Assembly (NCBI RefSeq): GCF_002127225.1
Contig: NZ_NFUR01000005.1
Location: 62,001 to 126,000, forward strand
Length of the DNA: 64,000 nucleotides
From: Sphingomonas sp. IBVSS2
GTDB lineage: Bacteria > Pseudomonadota > Alphaproteobacteria > Sphingomonadales > Sphingomonadaceae
Direction: 5' to 3'
The notes beneath the pieces were generated by a model that searched no databases, was not told the origin of the DNA, and saw nothing but the letters and a program-made list of their open reading frames with translations. Of the stretch, positions 36,801 through 44,814 are shown one piece after another. Each line of letters opens with the position of its first letter. Within the stretch, counting starts at the first letter, position 1. Position numbers and translations under genes: made by a program.

Positions 36801-36897
36801 TGTCGGCCGCCTCGTGCTCGGCCTGGGCGTGCGCGGCGAGACGGGCGGCGGCGGCTCGAGCGTCGGCGCCCGCGCCAGCGCCGGCTTCCGGTTCTGA
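30841..36897 (+). CDS. Large autotransporter with PATR beta-strand repeats (type Va secretion)
   Basis: 2018 residues. ATG 30841 follows GGGAGGA; signal peptide with cleavage near GTAYAQ. The passenger (to about residue 1690) is a Gly/Thr/Asn-rich beta-helix with at least eight autotransporter-associated repeats of the form GSGTLTLGGANTYSGGTTV. A segment of about 380 residues is duplicated in tandem (starts near nt 32640 and 33780; both copies hold RIQVNGNLTLDGTLNV and FMADGYVIAAGTG-like strings). The last 270 or so residues are the 12-strand autotransporter beta-domain ending in FRF. It is probably a surface adhesin or surface-layer component; no protease or esterase motif was seen. Confidence 0.9.
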   Translation: MTISIRARSMRTRLLLSACFVALPGTAYAQNTTIGAGTTRTSNVNVSGSGTVTVAATGTISTPAGTSQAININGGSTGTGVVVTNNGTIESTDATGAGRGINSAPAGTLDRTATIVNTGIIRANNDAIRFAEASTGDTGPDTGVVTITNSGTILSFSQGTAFSGAAPQGIEFSLASASLVLNNQAGGAITGAQGIQSSGTTTITNAGTITGTGLLNGAPSSQGEGVRGHNGGTLVLTNEATGVITGAFGVFGTGNTTIVNRGTISGSANGGVSSGSSPLGREAIRINLGLNTVNNVTLAAGSTTTGASTNAVTFGGAPATNTNVTNTLTVETGATINGNLMGWNGDPVAGATVTDILNLTGTGSQVLVNASYFETLNVQGGTWGIINSQTLANGATIAAGATLRFDDYDTSSGGSVSGTILNNGTLIYNRTRNLQTAGAISGAGGLQLVNSGNLTLTTANSYSGDTIVSGTGMLRTGLLANSFSANSAVTLGSGGTLDLNGVDGSGSSTLIGYNQTIGNLSGSGTVDTGRNVGATLTTGGLGGDTIFSGVVRGLNSGVAGIGGGLTKLGGGTLTLSGQNTTNGVLAINGGGVALSGLWSGAVTMAAGTTLSGAGQVSGVLDASGATLAPGNGGVGTLTTGGLILSAGSVLNYDLAAPGTGDRIQVNGNLTLDGTLNVHDVGGFGEGVYRLINYSGALTDNGLVIGGVPAGANGGLMTIQTSVATQVNLVYGTPAAATIQFWDGTDNSGDGVAQGGAGSWTNGFPNWTDAAGTNNTSWASAFGVFGGAAGTVTVDDAILFTGAQFMADGYVIAAGTGTLTTNTALTNIRVDPGLTATIGAAIGGTGGLIKNDAGTLILTGANGYAGATNVQGGTLVALNGGALPATSNVSVAAGATLDVRANQIVGGLNGAGSVLLGANLTAGGLNTNDSFTGTASGNGGLTKTGSGTLTLGGANAYLGATQVNAGTLQLDGSVAGAVNVAGGATLSGSGSAAGVVTIADGAHLAAGGAGAGTLSTGGLILSAGSVLDMGLGAPNLAGASDRIQVNGNLTLDGTLNVTDLGGFGVGVYRLIDYSGALTDNGLTIGTLPAGANAPHINLQTSVGHQVNLVYDNIVPEIQFWDGTGTTANGAVGGGSGSWTSTRTNWTNANGTVNDSWGGRFAVFQGAAGTVTVDGAISVTGMQFMTDGYVIAAGTGSLSLADAQTNIRVDPGVSATIGAGIGGTGGINKLDGGTLILGGANSYAGATTIAGGTLRAGVGGALPGGTNVTIAAGATLDLAAAQTIASLAGDGRVTLSGGGLTTGGGNADTRYAGVISGSGGLTKAGSGTFTLAGANNYAGGTTVSAGTLRLDGGTIGGGALSVASGATLDVNGGAASVSGLSGAGRILLGSGSLAAGIGTTSSFTGVISGTGSFVKSGSGTLTLGGANTYSGGTTVTGGTLTAGVANAFGTGTLTVTAPGAVNLANFATTVGGLAGDGGVALGSAVLTVNSTGASAYSGVLSGTGRLVKSGAGTLTLNGANTYTGSTTINDGLLVVNGSLAGSVTIGATGRIGGSGRVGALTVSGIVAPGNSIGTLNVNGGLTFAAGSTYQVEVSPAGLSDQIVATGAVTINGGAVSVLTGGQANFLPLTTYTILSGSSVTGTFGSVVTDLAFLTPSLVYNAASVQLRLLRNDVSLGAVAQTPNQVAVAAAVGAQSSGGVFDAVIGLNAGDARGAFDQLSGEVFAAGMTVAARDGHDAARELIGRIDGPREQKRTLWMAGDIGQLKAGARGGLAGIESNRRVLSGGIEMTGDNLRYGFSYRYASNDISLDARASDGKLVSNSAFAYFGYTLHGLRFAGGLGYSSNTFSTDRRVAFGGLANRLSGADDGHGYTAFGELAYLAPLGKDARVGPYLGASVNATTFDRAQEWGGAAALLAGKARTTTSLASYGLRGTAKMGGVTLTGDIGGRSYIDDPETRRMFRFIDTGNGFTASGGQFGRTTLAGRLDAATNVGRLVLGLGVRGETGGGGSSVGARASAGFRF

Positions 36898-36930
36898 TCA
36901 CGATATCAGCATGCAAGGAGAGTGGACGTC

Positions 36931-37293
36931 ATGAAGAATGTGAAGATCGCCATCGCCGTCGCGGCGTTGCTGGTTTCCGGCCAGGCGCTTGCCCAGAAGG
37001 CCGGCCAGACCCGGGCGGAGGCCCAGGCGGCCTCGGCGAAGAAGTTCAAGGGCCTCGACACCAATGGCGACGGCAAGGGCAGCCCTGCCGAACTGCTCGC
37101 CTTCATGACCAAGTCGGCGGAGAAGCGCGGCGAGACGATGGACCAGGCCAAGGTCGATCGTCGCCTGAAGCGGCTCGACACCGATGGCGACGGCTATGTC
37201 AGCGCCGCGGAGTTGGCGGCGGAGGATCTCGCCAAGTTCGACAAGGCCGATGCCAACCACAATGGCGTGATCGACGCCGACGAGGCGCCGTGA
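36931..37293 (+). CDS. Secreted EF-hand calcium-binding protein
   Basis: 120 residues with a signal peptide (ALLVSGQALAQ). Three EF-hand loops: DTNGDGKGSPAE (from D43), DTDGDGYVSAAE (D83) and DANHNGVIDADE (D107). ATG 36931 has AAGGAG ten bases upstream; an upstream GTG at 36922 is less likely. It follows the autotransporter by 33 bp and may share its transcript. Periplasmic calcium buffering or sensing is the likely role. Confidence 0.87.
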   Translation: MKNVKIAIAVAALLVSGQALAQKAGQTRAEAQAASAKKFKGLDTNGDGKGSPAELLAFMTKSAEKRGETMDQAKVDRRLKRLDTDGDGYVSAAELAAEDLAKFDKADANHNGVIDADEAP

Positions 37294-37299
37294 TTCCAT

Positions 37300-37332
37300 G
37301 CCTTCCCCCGGCGGGGTGTGCCGGGGGAAGGC
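37300..37332. terminator. Convergent-gene hairpin (13-bp stem)
   Basis: GCCTTCCCCCGGC (37300-37312) pairs perfectly with 37320-37332 across a 7-base loop. It fills the 45 bp between the EF-hand gene and the convergent serine hydrolase. Confidence 0.7.
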
Positions 37333-37338
37333 ACCCGG

Positions 37339-38415
37339 CTATCCGGCCTGAAGGCGGAGTGCCGCTTCGGCGACTTCGTCCATCGTCTTCTGCGAATAGC
37401 CGGTGTTGTTGAGCACCACCACCGTGCCCCTGCCGTCGAGCCGGTGGCCGAGCACCGAGCGATAGCCTGCGCGATTGCCGGTGTCCCAGGCGCAGCGCAC
37501 GTTCTTCCCCGCGATCGTCACTTCGCGGACGCGGCCGCCGAGCGCATAGTGATCGGACGCCACTTCGATCGTGGTGAGCGCGCGGCGCGAATCGGCCGCG
37601 AGGAAGGACGTGCCATAGACCCGATGGCCGAACCGCATCAGGTCGCGCCCCGTGCACCAGAAGCCGGCGCTGGCCGCGAGATAGTCGGGTGTGGGGGAGG
37701 CCCAGACGGTGGGCGGATCGAGCGTGCGGTAGGAAATCGAATCGCCGAGCTGCTCCAGGCGGGTGGCGCCCAGGCGCAGCGGCGCGGTGACCAGCTTGCG
37801 GACGAGATCCGGGAACCGCGTGCCGGACACCGTCTCGAGGATCGCCAGCACCAGGATCCAGTTGGTCAGCACATAGTCGAAGCGCGTGCCGGGCGCGAAC
37901 ACGAGATCGCCCGAGGAGAAGAGGGAAACCGCCTCGCTGGTGGGCATGTCCTTGCCGAAGAGCTCGGGCCGGGCGCGCACCACGGCGCCGAACTGGTTGG
38001 GGATGCCGCTGCTGTTCGAGAGCAGGTGGCGCAGCGTCACCTGCGCGCCGATGTCCTTGCGATAGGCGGGAAGATAGCGGGCGATCGGGGTGTCGAGCGC
38101 CAATTGGCCGCGCTCGACGAGCCGCATCACCGTCACCGCCGTGATCCGCTTGGAGATCGAGGCGATAGCCATCGGCACGTCGAGATCGAACGGCAGGCGC
38201 TTCTCGACATTGGCGAAGCCCTGGGCGCTGCTTGCGGTCGCATGCCCCTTGCGGCCGAGCGCGACCAGGCCCCGGAAGCCCTGCTCGTCCGCCCATTTGC
38301 GCACCAGCGCGTCGAGCCCGGCCTGCTCCGCACCGCCCCCGGGCCGCGCGGCGCGGGCGGCGACGGGCAGCAGGATCATGCCGGCCATCAGCATGCGGCG
38401 ATCGATATGCTCCAC
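37339..38415 (-). CDS. Beta-lactamase-fold serine hydrolase (class C/esterase-like)
   Basis: 358 residues with a signal peptide. Active-site motifs of the serine beta-lactamase family are SISK (Ser-x-x-Lys), YVLTN (Tyr-x-Asn) and a degenerate third box at DTGNRAGY. Such proteins are esterases, D-aminopeptidases or penicillin-binding proteins; a true beta-lactamase role is not implied. GTG 38415 has GGGAG upstream; ATG 38394 is the alternative. Divergent from the LytTR regulator. Confidence 0.85.
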   Translation of the reverse strand: MEHIDRRMLMAGMILLPVAARAARPGGGAEQAGLDALVRKWADEQGFRGLVALGRKGHATASSAQGFANVEKRLPFDLDVPMAIASISKRITAVTVMRLVERGQLALDTPIARYLPAYRKDIGAQVTLRHLLSNSSGIPNQFGAVVRARPELFGKDMPTSEAVSLFSSGDLVFAPGTRFDYVLTNWILVLAILETVSGTRFPDLVRKLVTAPLRLGATRLEQLGDSISYRTLDPPTVWASPTPDYLAASAGFWCTGRDLMRFGHRVYGTSFLAADSRRALTTIEVASDHYALGGRVREVTIAGKNVRCAWDTGNRAGYRSVLGHRLDGRGTVVVLNNTGYSQKTMDEVAEAALRLQAG

Positions 38416-38542
38416 TTCTCGATTCTCCCTTGGGGAGCCCCTTGCGCGATCCCGGCACGAACGTCAGGAACGGGGCATGGGGCGTTCCCTCCACTCCTGC
38501 GATCGGCGGCGCCGGATCGCCACCGCCAATCGGTGAACGTTC

Positions 38543-39940
38543 GTGGCGCTCGGTGAACGCATCCCTGCATCGCTGATCGCGCTGTTCCTGCTCCTTGCCG
38601 GGCTGGCCGCGCTCGGGATCGCGGCCTGGCCCCGGCCCGTGCCGGCCCCGCGAACGGCCGCGCCGGCATGGTGGATCTGCCCCTCGAATGCCGCGTGCGG
38701 CTGGGGCGCGCCGACCGGCGCGTCGCTCGCCGCGCCGGTCACGGTGATGCGGCGCGTGGTGCGGATCGCGGATCCGCGGCGTGCGGAGGCGCTGGCGGTC
38801 GAGGTGACGGCGATGGCGAGTGCCGAGGTGCGGTGGAACGGCGCGGTGATCGGCGTCAACGGCCGAGTCGGTCCGGATCGCGCGCATGAGGTGCCCGGCA
38901 GGTTCACCGCAAGCGTCCCGGTGCCCTGGGAGCGGCTGCGCGCGGGCGACAATCTGGTCGAGGTGCGCTTCTCCGCGCATCATCGCTGGGTGCCGGTCGG
39001 CCGGCCGGTGCACCGGCTCGCGGTCGGCCCGCCGCAGGAGCCGCTGCGCGGCGTGCTGCGCGCCTATCTGCCCACGCTGGTCGCCCTGGGGCTGCTGGTG
39101 GCGGCCCTGCTGCTCCAGCTGTTCGCCGGAACCGGGCGCGTGGCCGCGCTGCTGGCCGGCGTCGTGCTGGCGCAGGCAGTGGCCGAGGCTTCGAAGCTGA
39201 TGCTGACCTATGCCTATCCCTGGCAGGTGACTCGGCTCTTCGTGGTGGCGCTGCTGGCGGGGATCGGCGCGCTGCTGCTGGCGTGGCTGGCCGGCGCGCT
39301 GGTGGGGCGGCGGGCGCGGATGCTGCTGGTGGTGGTCACAGCGCTCGCGGTGGGCGGGGCATGGTTGCTGCCGGCCTGGGATGCGAAGGCGCTCTGGGCG
39401 CTGCGCGCGGGCGCGGGCGCCGCGCTGGCGTGCGCGGCATTCGGGCAGGGGCGGATGCGAATGCGGGTGCTGCTGGGCGGCTATGGCCTGGCGCTGCTCT
39501 GGTCGTCGCTGGTGCCGGGCTTTCTCGATTCCGGCTATTACCTGCTGGCCGCGGCCTTCCTCGCCGCCATCGCCTTCCCTAGGCGTGCGGTCCCGGTGGA
39601 AGCGCCGATACCCGCGCCGGCCGCATCACCCTATGTGACGCTGCCGCACGGCAATGTGCAGCACCGCATCGCGAGCGGCGACCTGCTGCGCGCGCAGGCC
39701 GAGGACGATTATTGCCGCGTCCATCTCGCCGATGGGCGCGACCTGCTCGTCACCGTCAATCTCGGCGCGCTCGTGCGGATGGCGGAACCCCATCTGATAC
39801 GGGTGCACCGCAGCCACGCCGTCAACGGCGCAAGCGTCGCGGCGCTGCACCGGGGCGGGCCGATCGAACTGGTCGACGGGACTTCGATCCCGGTCGGCCG
39901 CACCTATCGCGCGGCGCTGGCGGCCTGGCGCGATCAGTAG
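38543..39940 (+). CDS. Membrane-bound LytTR-family transcriptional regulator
   Basis: 465 residues. One N-terminal helix (about 10-28), a periplasmic beta-rich domain (about 40-165), about seven membrane helices (170-345), and a C-terminal LytTR DNA-binding domain (about 365-460: DLLRAQAEDDYCRVHLADG, LIRVHRSHAVNGASV). It can sense a periplasmic or membrane signal and bind DNA without a partner kinase. Start is GTG 38543. Its 127-bp divergent spacer with the serine hydrolase gene points to that gene as target. Confidence 0.85.
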   Translation: MALGERIPASLIALFLLLAGLAALGIAAWPRPVPAPRTAAPAWWICPSNAACGWGAPTGASLAAPVTVMRRVVRIADPRRAEALAVEVTAMASAEVRWNGAVIGVNGRVGPDRAHEVPGRFTASVPVPWERLRAGDNLVEVRFSAHHRWVPVGRPVHRLAVGPPQEPLRGVLRAYLPTLVALGLLVAALLLQLFAGTGRVAALLAGVVLAQAVAEASKLMLTYAYPWQVTRLFVVALLAGIGALLLAWLAGALVGRRARMLLVVVTALAVGGAWLLPAWDAKALWALRAGAGAALACAAFGQGRMRMRVLLGGYGLALLWSSLVPGFLDSGYYLLAAAFLAAIAFPRRAVPVEAPIPAPAASPYVTLPHGNVQHRIASGDLLRAQAEDDYCRVHLADGRDLLVTVNLGALVRMAEPHLIRVHRSHAVNGASVAALHRGGPIELVDGTSIPVGRTYRAALAAWRDQ

Positions 39941-40902
39941 ATCGCCGGCGGGTCGCTGGCCGGAAAGGTCTCCTTCAGCGCTTCGTCCAGCTCGCGGTCG
40001 CGCTGCCGGGCCCGCTCGTCGATGGGCAGGCGGCCGGCCAGCCACAAGGCCAGGTTGCGCGCATAGTTGCGGACCGAGGCCTGCGCTTGCGGGGAAGCGG
40101 CAAGGCCGTGGCCGGGCGCCTCGGCGACGAAGCTGGGGCAGCCCTTGGCGGGATCCCAATTGTAATCGGCGAAATGGTGGAAGGTCGATTCCGCCCAGGC
40201 CGGGCCGCCTTGTTCCGAAGGCTCGAAGGCGATGGCGATGTTGAACGCGCGCCCGCTGGCCTTGCTGGTGCCCATCGCCACCACCCGCGCCGAAGGATCG
40301 TCCGCCGGCGCGCCGACCGCGCCTTCGTGCGGATGCGCGGGCAGGAAGCGGATCAGCCCGCCCGCCGCATCCGGGTCGCGCAGCACCGGATGGACGTCGC
40401 CGAGGATCGCGATCTCCTGGAAATCGCCGTTCGCGCCCGAATGATAATTGGGCCACCGGATGTCGCCGGTCTCGCGATCGTCGTCGACGCGGCGGTCTTC
40501 CTCGGGATCGGGATTGTGGCTGTGGAAGAAATGCGCCGCGCCCACGCCGCCCAGCGAGCAGACCGAGCAGCCCAGGTCCATATGGTCGCGCGTCACCAAC
40601 AGGCCGCGCCCGCTCTGGCGGAAGCGGCCGATCGCCGCGCAATCCTCGGCGGTGAGCCCGTCGCCGGTATCGACCGCGAACAGCCAGAGCGCCGCATAGT
40701 CCGACCGGTCGAGCGTGGAGAGCACCGGATCCGGCGCGCCGGGGGCGGTGCGGTCGCGCGCGGTCACTTCGAAGACGGGCGTGCCGTCATCGCCGGTCAG
40801 CCCGGCCAGGTGATCGCGCAGCATCGAGAAGCGCGCGATGTTCCAATCGTCAACGATTGGGGGAATGGTGGTCTGGAGCAGGATCTTGATCGGCGCGGAC
40901 AT
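39934..40902 (-). CDS. Hypothetical protein with amidotransferase-like fold and ETFPASDPPA tail
   Basis: 322 residues, no signal peptide. KILLQTTIPPIVDDWN and the later GRGLLVTRDHMDLG suggest a class-I GATase/ThuA-like alpha/beta fold, without a clear nucleophilic elbow. Cys pair at CSVC. The C-terminus LDEALKETFPASDPPA is a motif shared by many small alphaproteobacterial proteins of unknown role. It overlaps the LytTR gene end by 7 bp and is not obviously part of the cob cluster. Confidence 0.65.
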   Translation of the reverse strand: MSAPIKILLQTTIPPIVDDWNIARFSMLRDHLAGLTGDDGTPVFEVTARDRTAPGAPDPVLSTLDRSDYAALWLFAVDTGDGLTAEDCAAIGRFRQSGRGLLVTRDHMDLGCSVCSLGGVGAAHFFHSHNPDPEEDRRVDDDRETGDIRWPNYHSGANGDFQEIAILGDVHPVLRDPDAAGGLIRFLPAHPHEGAVGAPADDPSARVVAMGTSKASGRAFNIAIAFEPSEQGGPAWAESTFHHFADYNWDPAKGCPSFVAEAPGHGLAASPQAQASVRNYARNLALWLAGRLPIDERARQRDRELDEALKETFPASDPPAIY

Positions 40903-40969
40903 GCTGCACTCCCGAACTGCGCCTTTCCGATATCACGGCGCTTCAGGCGGCTCCAACGCTTCGGACGGG

Positions 40970-41476
40970 TTATTTGACCCGCATCGGCAGGCCGGCGACG
41001 ATGAGCGTCACTTCCTCGGCCACCGCCGCGACTGCCTGGTTGATCCGCCCCGCCGCATCGCGGAAGCGGCGTGCCAGCGCATTGTCGGGCACGATGCCGA
41101 GGCCGGTTTCGTTGGCGACGAGGATCAGCCGCCCATCGAAGCGCATGATGGCCGCGCGGAGCCCGGCCGTCGCCTGCTCGATATCGGCGTCGGCGAGCAG
41201 CAGGTTGCTGGCCCAGAGCGTGAGGCAGTCGACCAGCACCACCGCCCCGGTGCCGCTCGCGGCATCGAGCGCGGCGGAAAGGTCGCGCGGCGCATCCACC
41301 GTCTCCCAGCGCGCGTCGCGGTCGGCGCGGTGGCGGGCGATGCGCTCCGCCATTTCCGCGTCCCAGGCTTCGGCGGTGGCGATAAAGACGTGGCGGCCGG
41401 GCAGCGCCTCGGCGCGCTGCTGGGCATAGCGGCTCTTGCCCGAGCGGGCGCCGCCGAGGACGAACAACCTGGTCAT
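40970..41476 (-). CDS. cobU: Bifunctional adenosylcobinamide kinase / adenosylcobinamide-phosphate guanylyltransferase
   Basis: 168 residues. P-loop [12 protein letters not shown], Walker-B-like [15 protein letters not shown], and [11 protein letters not shown] with the conserved E. It phosphorylates adenosylcobinamide and adds GMP, preparing it for CobS. Overlaps cobQ by 4 bp and is last in the operon. Also called CobP. Confidence 0.95.
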   Translation of the reverse strand: MTRLFVLGGARSGKSRYAQQRAEALPGRHVFIATAEAWDAEMAERIARHRADRDARWETVDAPRDLSAALDAASGTGAVVLVDCLTLWASNLLLADADIEQATAGLRAAIMRFDGRLILVANETGLGIVPDNALARRFRDAAGRINQAVAAVAEEVTLIVAGLPMRVK

Positions 41477-42930
41477 CGAGTCTCCCGGGCCAGTTGCAGC
41501 AATCCGTCGACATCGACATGGCGCTCGAGCTCGGCGGCGATCTCGTCGAGCGCGGCATCGACGTCCGTCGCATAGTCGCGGCCCGCCCCGGCCGCGCCGA
41601 TCCGGGCGAGCAGCATGCTGCGCGCTTCGGGCGCGGCGAGCAGCCCGTGAAGATAGCTGCCCATCACCGAACCGTCGCGGCTGATCGCGCCTTCGGGGCC
41701 GATCCCGTCGAGCAGCGCGAAGGGGCGCGCCGTGTCCGGGCCGGTCGTCTCGCCCATGTGCATCTCATAGCCATGGACCGGTGCGCCGAGTGCGACGCCC
41801 GCCACCTGGCGCAGCATCTTGCCGGGCGCCAGGCTGGTCGCGACGTCGAGCAGGCCAAGCCCGTCGACCTGCCCCGCCGGCCCCTCGATCCCCAGCGGAT
41901 CGGCGACGCTGCGCCCGAGCATCTGGTAGCCGCCGCACAGCCCGAGCACGGCGCCGCCGCGGCGATGATGGGCATGGATGTCGATGTCCCAGCCCTGGGC
42001 GCGCAGAAAGGCGAGATCGGCGATCGTCGCCTTGGAGCCGGGCAGCACGATCAGCGCGGCATCGCCCGGAATCGGCGTGCCGGGCGGCACCATCGCCAGT
42101 TCCACGCCCGGCTCGAGCTTCAGGGGATCGAGATCGTCGAAATTGGCGATGCGCGGCAGGATCGGGCAGGCGATCCGCTTGCGGCCGTCGCCGCGCGGCG
42201 CGGCGCGATCCAGCACCACCGCATCCTCGCTCGGCAGGCGAACGGCGGCGGCCAGCCAGGGCACCACGCCGAAGCCCGGCCAGCCCGACCGTTCCCCGAT
42301 CGCGCGATAGCCGTCCTCGAACAGCGCCGGATCGCCGCGGAACTTGTTGATCAGGAAGCCCCGGATCATCGCCGCGTCCTCGGGATCGATCACCGCGCGG
42401 GTGCCGACGATCGCCGCGATCACGCCGCCCCGGTCGATATCGCCGACCAGCACCACCGGCACCCCGGCGGCGCGGGCGAAGCCCATGTTCGCGATGTCGC
42501 CGGCGCGCAGGTTGATCTCGGCCGGGGAGCCGGCGCCTTCGACCACCACCAGGTCGCACTCCGCGCGGAGCCGGTGATAGCTCGCCAGCACCTCGGCGAT
42601 CAGGCTGCCGCGCGCCTCGCGGAAATTGCCGGAGCCGAGCGTGCCGCGCACCCGGCCCTGCACGATCAGCTGCGAGGTGCGATCGGCCTGGGGCTTGAGC
42701 AGCACCGGGTTCATGTCGCTATGTGCCGCCGTCCGGCAGGCGATCGCCTGCAATGCCTGGGCGCGGCCGATCTCGCCGCCGTCCGCCGTCACCGCGGCGT
42801 TGTTCGACATGTTCTGCGGCTTGAACGGGCGCACCGAGAGCCCGCGATTGGCGAAGGCGCGGCACAGCCCGGCGACCAGCACCGATTTGCCCACGTCCGA
42901 GCCCGTGCCCTGCAGCATCAGAGCGCCCAT
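41473..42930 (-). CDS. cobQ: Adenosylcobyric acid synthase
   Basis: 485 residues with the N-terminal dethiobiotin-synthetase-like ATPase domain ([12 protein letters not shown]) and the C-terminal glutamine amidotransferase domain with nucleophile Cys in [10 protein letters not shown]. It amidates four peripheral carboxylates of adenosylcobyrinate a,c-diamide. Overlaps cobD by 13 bp. Its presence alone does not prove de novo synthesis, since no ring genes are in the window. Confidence 0.95.
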   Translation of the reverse strand: MGALMLQGTGSDVGKSVLVAGLCRAFANRGLSVRPFKPQNMSNNAAVTADGGEIGRAQALQAIACRTAAHSDMNPVLLKPQADRTSQLIVQGRVRGTLGSGNFREARGSLIAEVLASYHRLRAECDLVVVEGAGSPAEINLRAGDIANMGFARAAGVPVVLVGDIDRGGVIAAIVGTRAVIDPEDAAMIRGFLINKFRGDPALFEDGYRAIGERSGWPGFGVVPWLAAAVRLPSEDAVVLDRAAPRGDGRKRIACPILPRIANFDDLDPLKLEPGVELAMVPPGTPIPGDAALIVLPGSKATIADLAFLRAQGWDIDIHAHHRRGGAVLGLCGGYQMLGRSVADPLGIEGPAGQVDGLGLLDVATSLAPGKMLRQVAGVALGAPVHGYEMHMGETTGPDTARPFALLDGIGPEGAISRDGSVMGSYLHGLLAAPEARSMLLARIGAAGAGRDYATDVDAALDEIAAELERHVDVDGLLQLARETR

Positions 42931-43856
42931 GCCGCGCCTCCCGCGACGAGCCAGAGCAGCAGGCAGGCACGGACATAGATGCGCAGTGCGCGGCGGATGT
43001 CCCCGCTGTCCGCGTCATCGCGGCCGTCGCCGATCCAGGGCTTGTCGTGCATCACGCCGTCATAGGCGATCGGGCCGGCGAGGCGCAGCCCCAGTGCGCC
43101 GGCCATCGCCGCCTCGGGCCAGCCGGCATTGGGGGAGGCATGATTGCCGGCATCGCGCCACAATATCCGCCAGCCGCCGGTGCCGGCGAGGCAGAGCAGC
43201 AGGCCGGAAAGCCGCGCGGGAACCAGGTTGAGCAGGTCGTCGGCGCGCGCCGCCGCCCAGCCAAAGGCGCGCCAGCGTGGCTCGCGATGGCCGATCATCG
43301 AGTCCGCGGTGTTGATCGCCTTATAGGCCCAGGCGCCGGGCAGGCCGAGCAGCAACAGCCAGAAGGCGGGCGCGACCACGCCGTCGCAGAAGCTTTCGGC
43401 CAGGCTTTCGATCGCGGCGCGCGACACCCCGGCTTCGTCGAGCATCGCGGTGTCGCGGCCGACGATCCTGCCCACCGCCTCGCGCGCGGCGGGCAGGTCG
43501 CCTTCGGCCAGTGCCCGGGCGACGGGGCGGACATGATCGAACAGGCTGCGCTGGGCGAGCGCCGGCCAGGCGAGCGCTGCGACCGCCAGCCAGCCCCAGG
43601 GGCCGAGATGCACGAGCAGCTGGTGCTGGACGATCCAGCCCGTGCCGCCGGCGAGCATGACCAGCAGCGCCAGGGTGAGAAGGCCCAGCATGCGCCGGGC
43701 GCCGAAGCTGCGTTCGGGCTGGTTCCACAGCGTTTCGCACCGGGCGATGATCCGCGCGAACAGGCCGACGGGATGGCCGATCCGGCGATAGAGCGCGTCC
43801 GGCCAGCCCAGCCCGGCGTCGAGCATGAGCGCGGCAAGGGCGATCGGCTCAGCCAT
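42918..43856 (-). CDS. cobD: Adenosylcobinamide-phosphate synthase (CbiB/CobD)
   Basis: 312 residues, integral membrane with about five helices. Family marks: [37 protein letters not shown]. It joins (R)-1-amino-2-propanol phosphate to cobyric acid. Start ATG 43856; 8-bp overlap with the cobC aminotransferase gene. Confidence 0.94.
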   Translation of the reverse strand: MAEPIALAALMLDAGLGWPDALYRRIGHPVGLFARIIARCETLWNQPERSFGARRMLGLLTLALLVMLAGGTGWIVQHQLLVHLGPWGWLAVAALAWPALAQRSLFDHVRPVARALAEGDLPAAREAVGRIVGRDTAMLDEAGVSRAAIESLAESFCDGVVAPAFWLLLLGLPGAWAYKAINTADSMIGHREPRWRAFGWAAARADDLLNLVPARLSGLLLCLAGTGGWRILWRDAGNHASPNAGWPEAAMAGALGLRLAGPIAYDGVMHDKPWIGDGRDDADSGDIRRALRIYVRACLLLWLVAGGAAWAL

Positions 43857-44814
43857 CGGCCAGCGCCGCCGCGAACCGTGCCAGGCCCGCCTCGTCGGGC
43901 GGCAGGCCGATGCGCAGCCAGTGCGGCCGATCGGCGAAGGGGCGGGTGAGGATCGCGCGGCGTGCCAGCCGCTCGAACAGCGCCGTGCCGTCGGCGACCT
44001 CGATCAGGCGGAAGAGCGGGCAGGCGCCGGTCGGGCGATGCCCCGCCCGGCCGAGCACCGCGTCGAGCGCGGCGGCCTGGGCAGGGAGCTGCCCGCGCAT
44101 CCTCTCGATCCAGGCGCGGTCGCGATAGGCGGCGGTGCCGATGGCGATCGCGGCGGCGGCGACCGGCCAGGCGCCCAGCGCGGCCCGGATCGCGTCGAGA
44201 AGCGGCGCAGGCCCGAGCACGAAGCCCAGCCGCACGCCGGCCAGGCCGAAGAACTTGCCGAAGGAGCGGAAGATCACCAGCCGGCGCGCATCGCCGATCC
44301 GGCCGGCCATGCTCGGCGCCGGATCGACATCGGCAAAGGCCTCGTCGAGCAGCAGCCATGCGTCGTCGCCGCGCCGGTCGAGCAGTTCCTCCAGGTGCGC
44401 GCGGGAAAGGACGCGCCCGTCGGGATTGTTGGGATTGGCGAGGATCAGCGTGCCGTCCTGCGCGTCGTCGAGATCGGTCGGCGCGGCGCGCGCGATCATC
44501 TCGCCATGGGTGCGATAGCTGGGAGTGACGAACTGCGCCGCGCCACCGAGCAGGCCGCCGACCAGCCGCAGCCCGATCTCGGTGCCCGGCACGGCGCAGA
44601 CATGGCGCGGATCGAGGCCGAAACAGGCGGCGGCCGCGATTTCGAGTTCAGCGAGTTCGTGGCGTTCGGGCAGGCGCCGCCAGTCGATGGCGAGAGCGTC
44701 GGCGCCGGGCCAGGGATGCGGGTTGATGCCGGTCGACAGGTCGAGCCAGTCGCTCCCGCCGAAATGCCGCCGCGCGGCTTCGACCCCGCCGCCGTGCCAG
44801 GTCCAGCTGCTCAT
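43849..44814 (-). CDS. cobC: L-threonine-O-3-phosphate decarboxylase-type aminotransferase
   Basis: 321 residues of the PLP class-I fold: WLDLSTGINPHPWP, LANPNNPDGRVL, LLDEAFAD, and the PLP Lys in FRSFGKFFGLAGVRLGF. CobC/CobD(Salmonella) makes (R)-1-amino-2-propanol phosphate for CobD. ATG 44814; 4-bp overlap with cobS. Confidence 0.92.
   Translation of the reverse strand: MSSWTWHGGGVEAARRHFGGSDWLDLSTGINPHPWPGADALAIDWRRLPERHELAELEIAAAACFGLDPRHVCAVPGTEIGLRLVGGLLGGAAQFVTPSYRTHGEMIARAAPTDLDDAQDGTLILANPNNPDGRVLSRAHLEELLDRRGDDAWLLLDEAFADVDPAPSMAGRIGDARRLVIFRSFGKFFGLAGVRLGFVLGPAPLLDAIRAALGAWPVAAAAIAIGTAAYRDRAWIERMRGQLPAQAAALDAVLGRAGHRPTGACPLFRLIEVADGTALFERLARRAILTRPFADRPHWLRIGLPPDEAGLARFAAALADG

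Noticed and set aside
37339..38415. Antibiotic-resistance beta-lactamase
   Set aside because: Only the general serine beta-lactamase fold is present; the third box is degenerate and the family is mostly esterases or peptidases.
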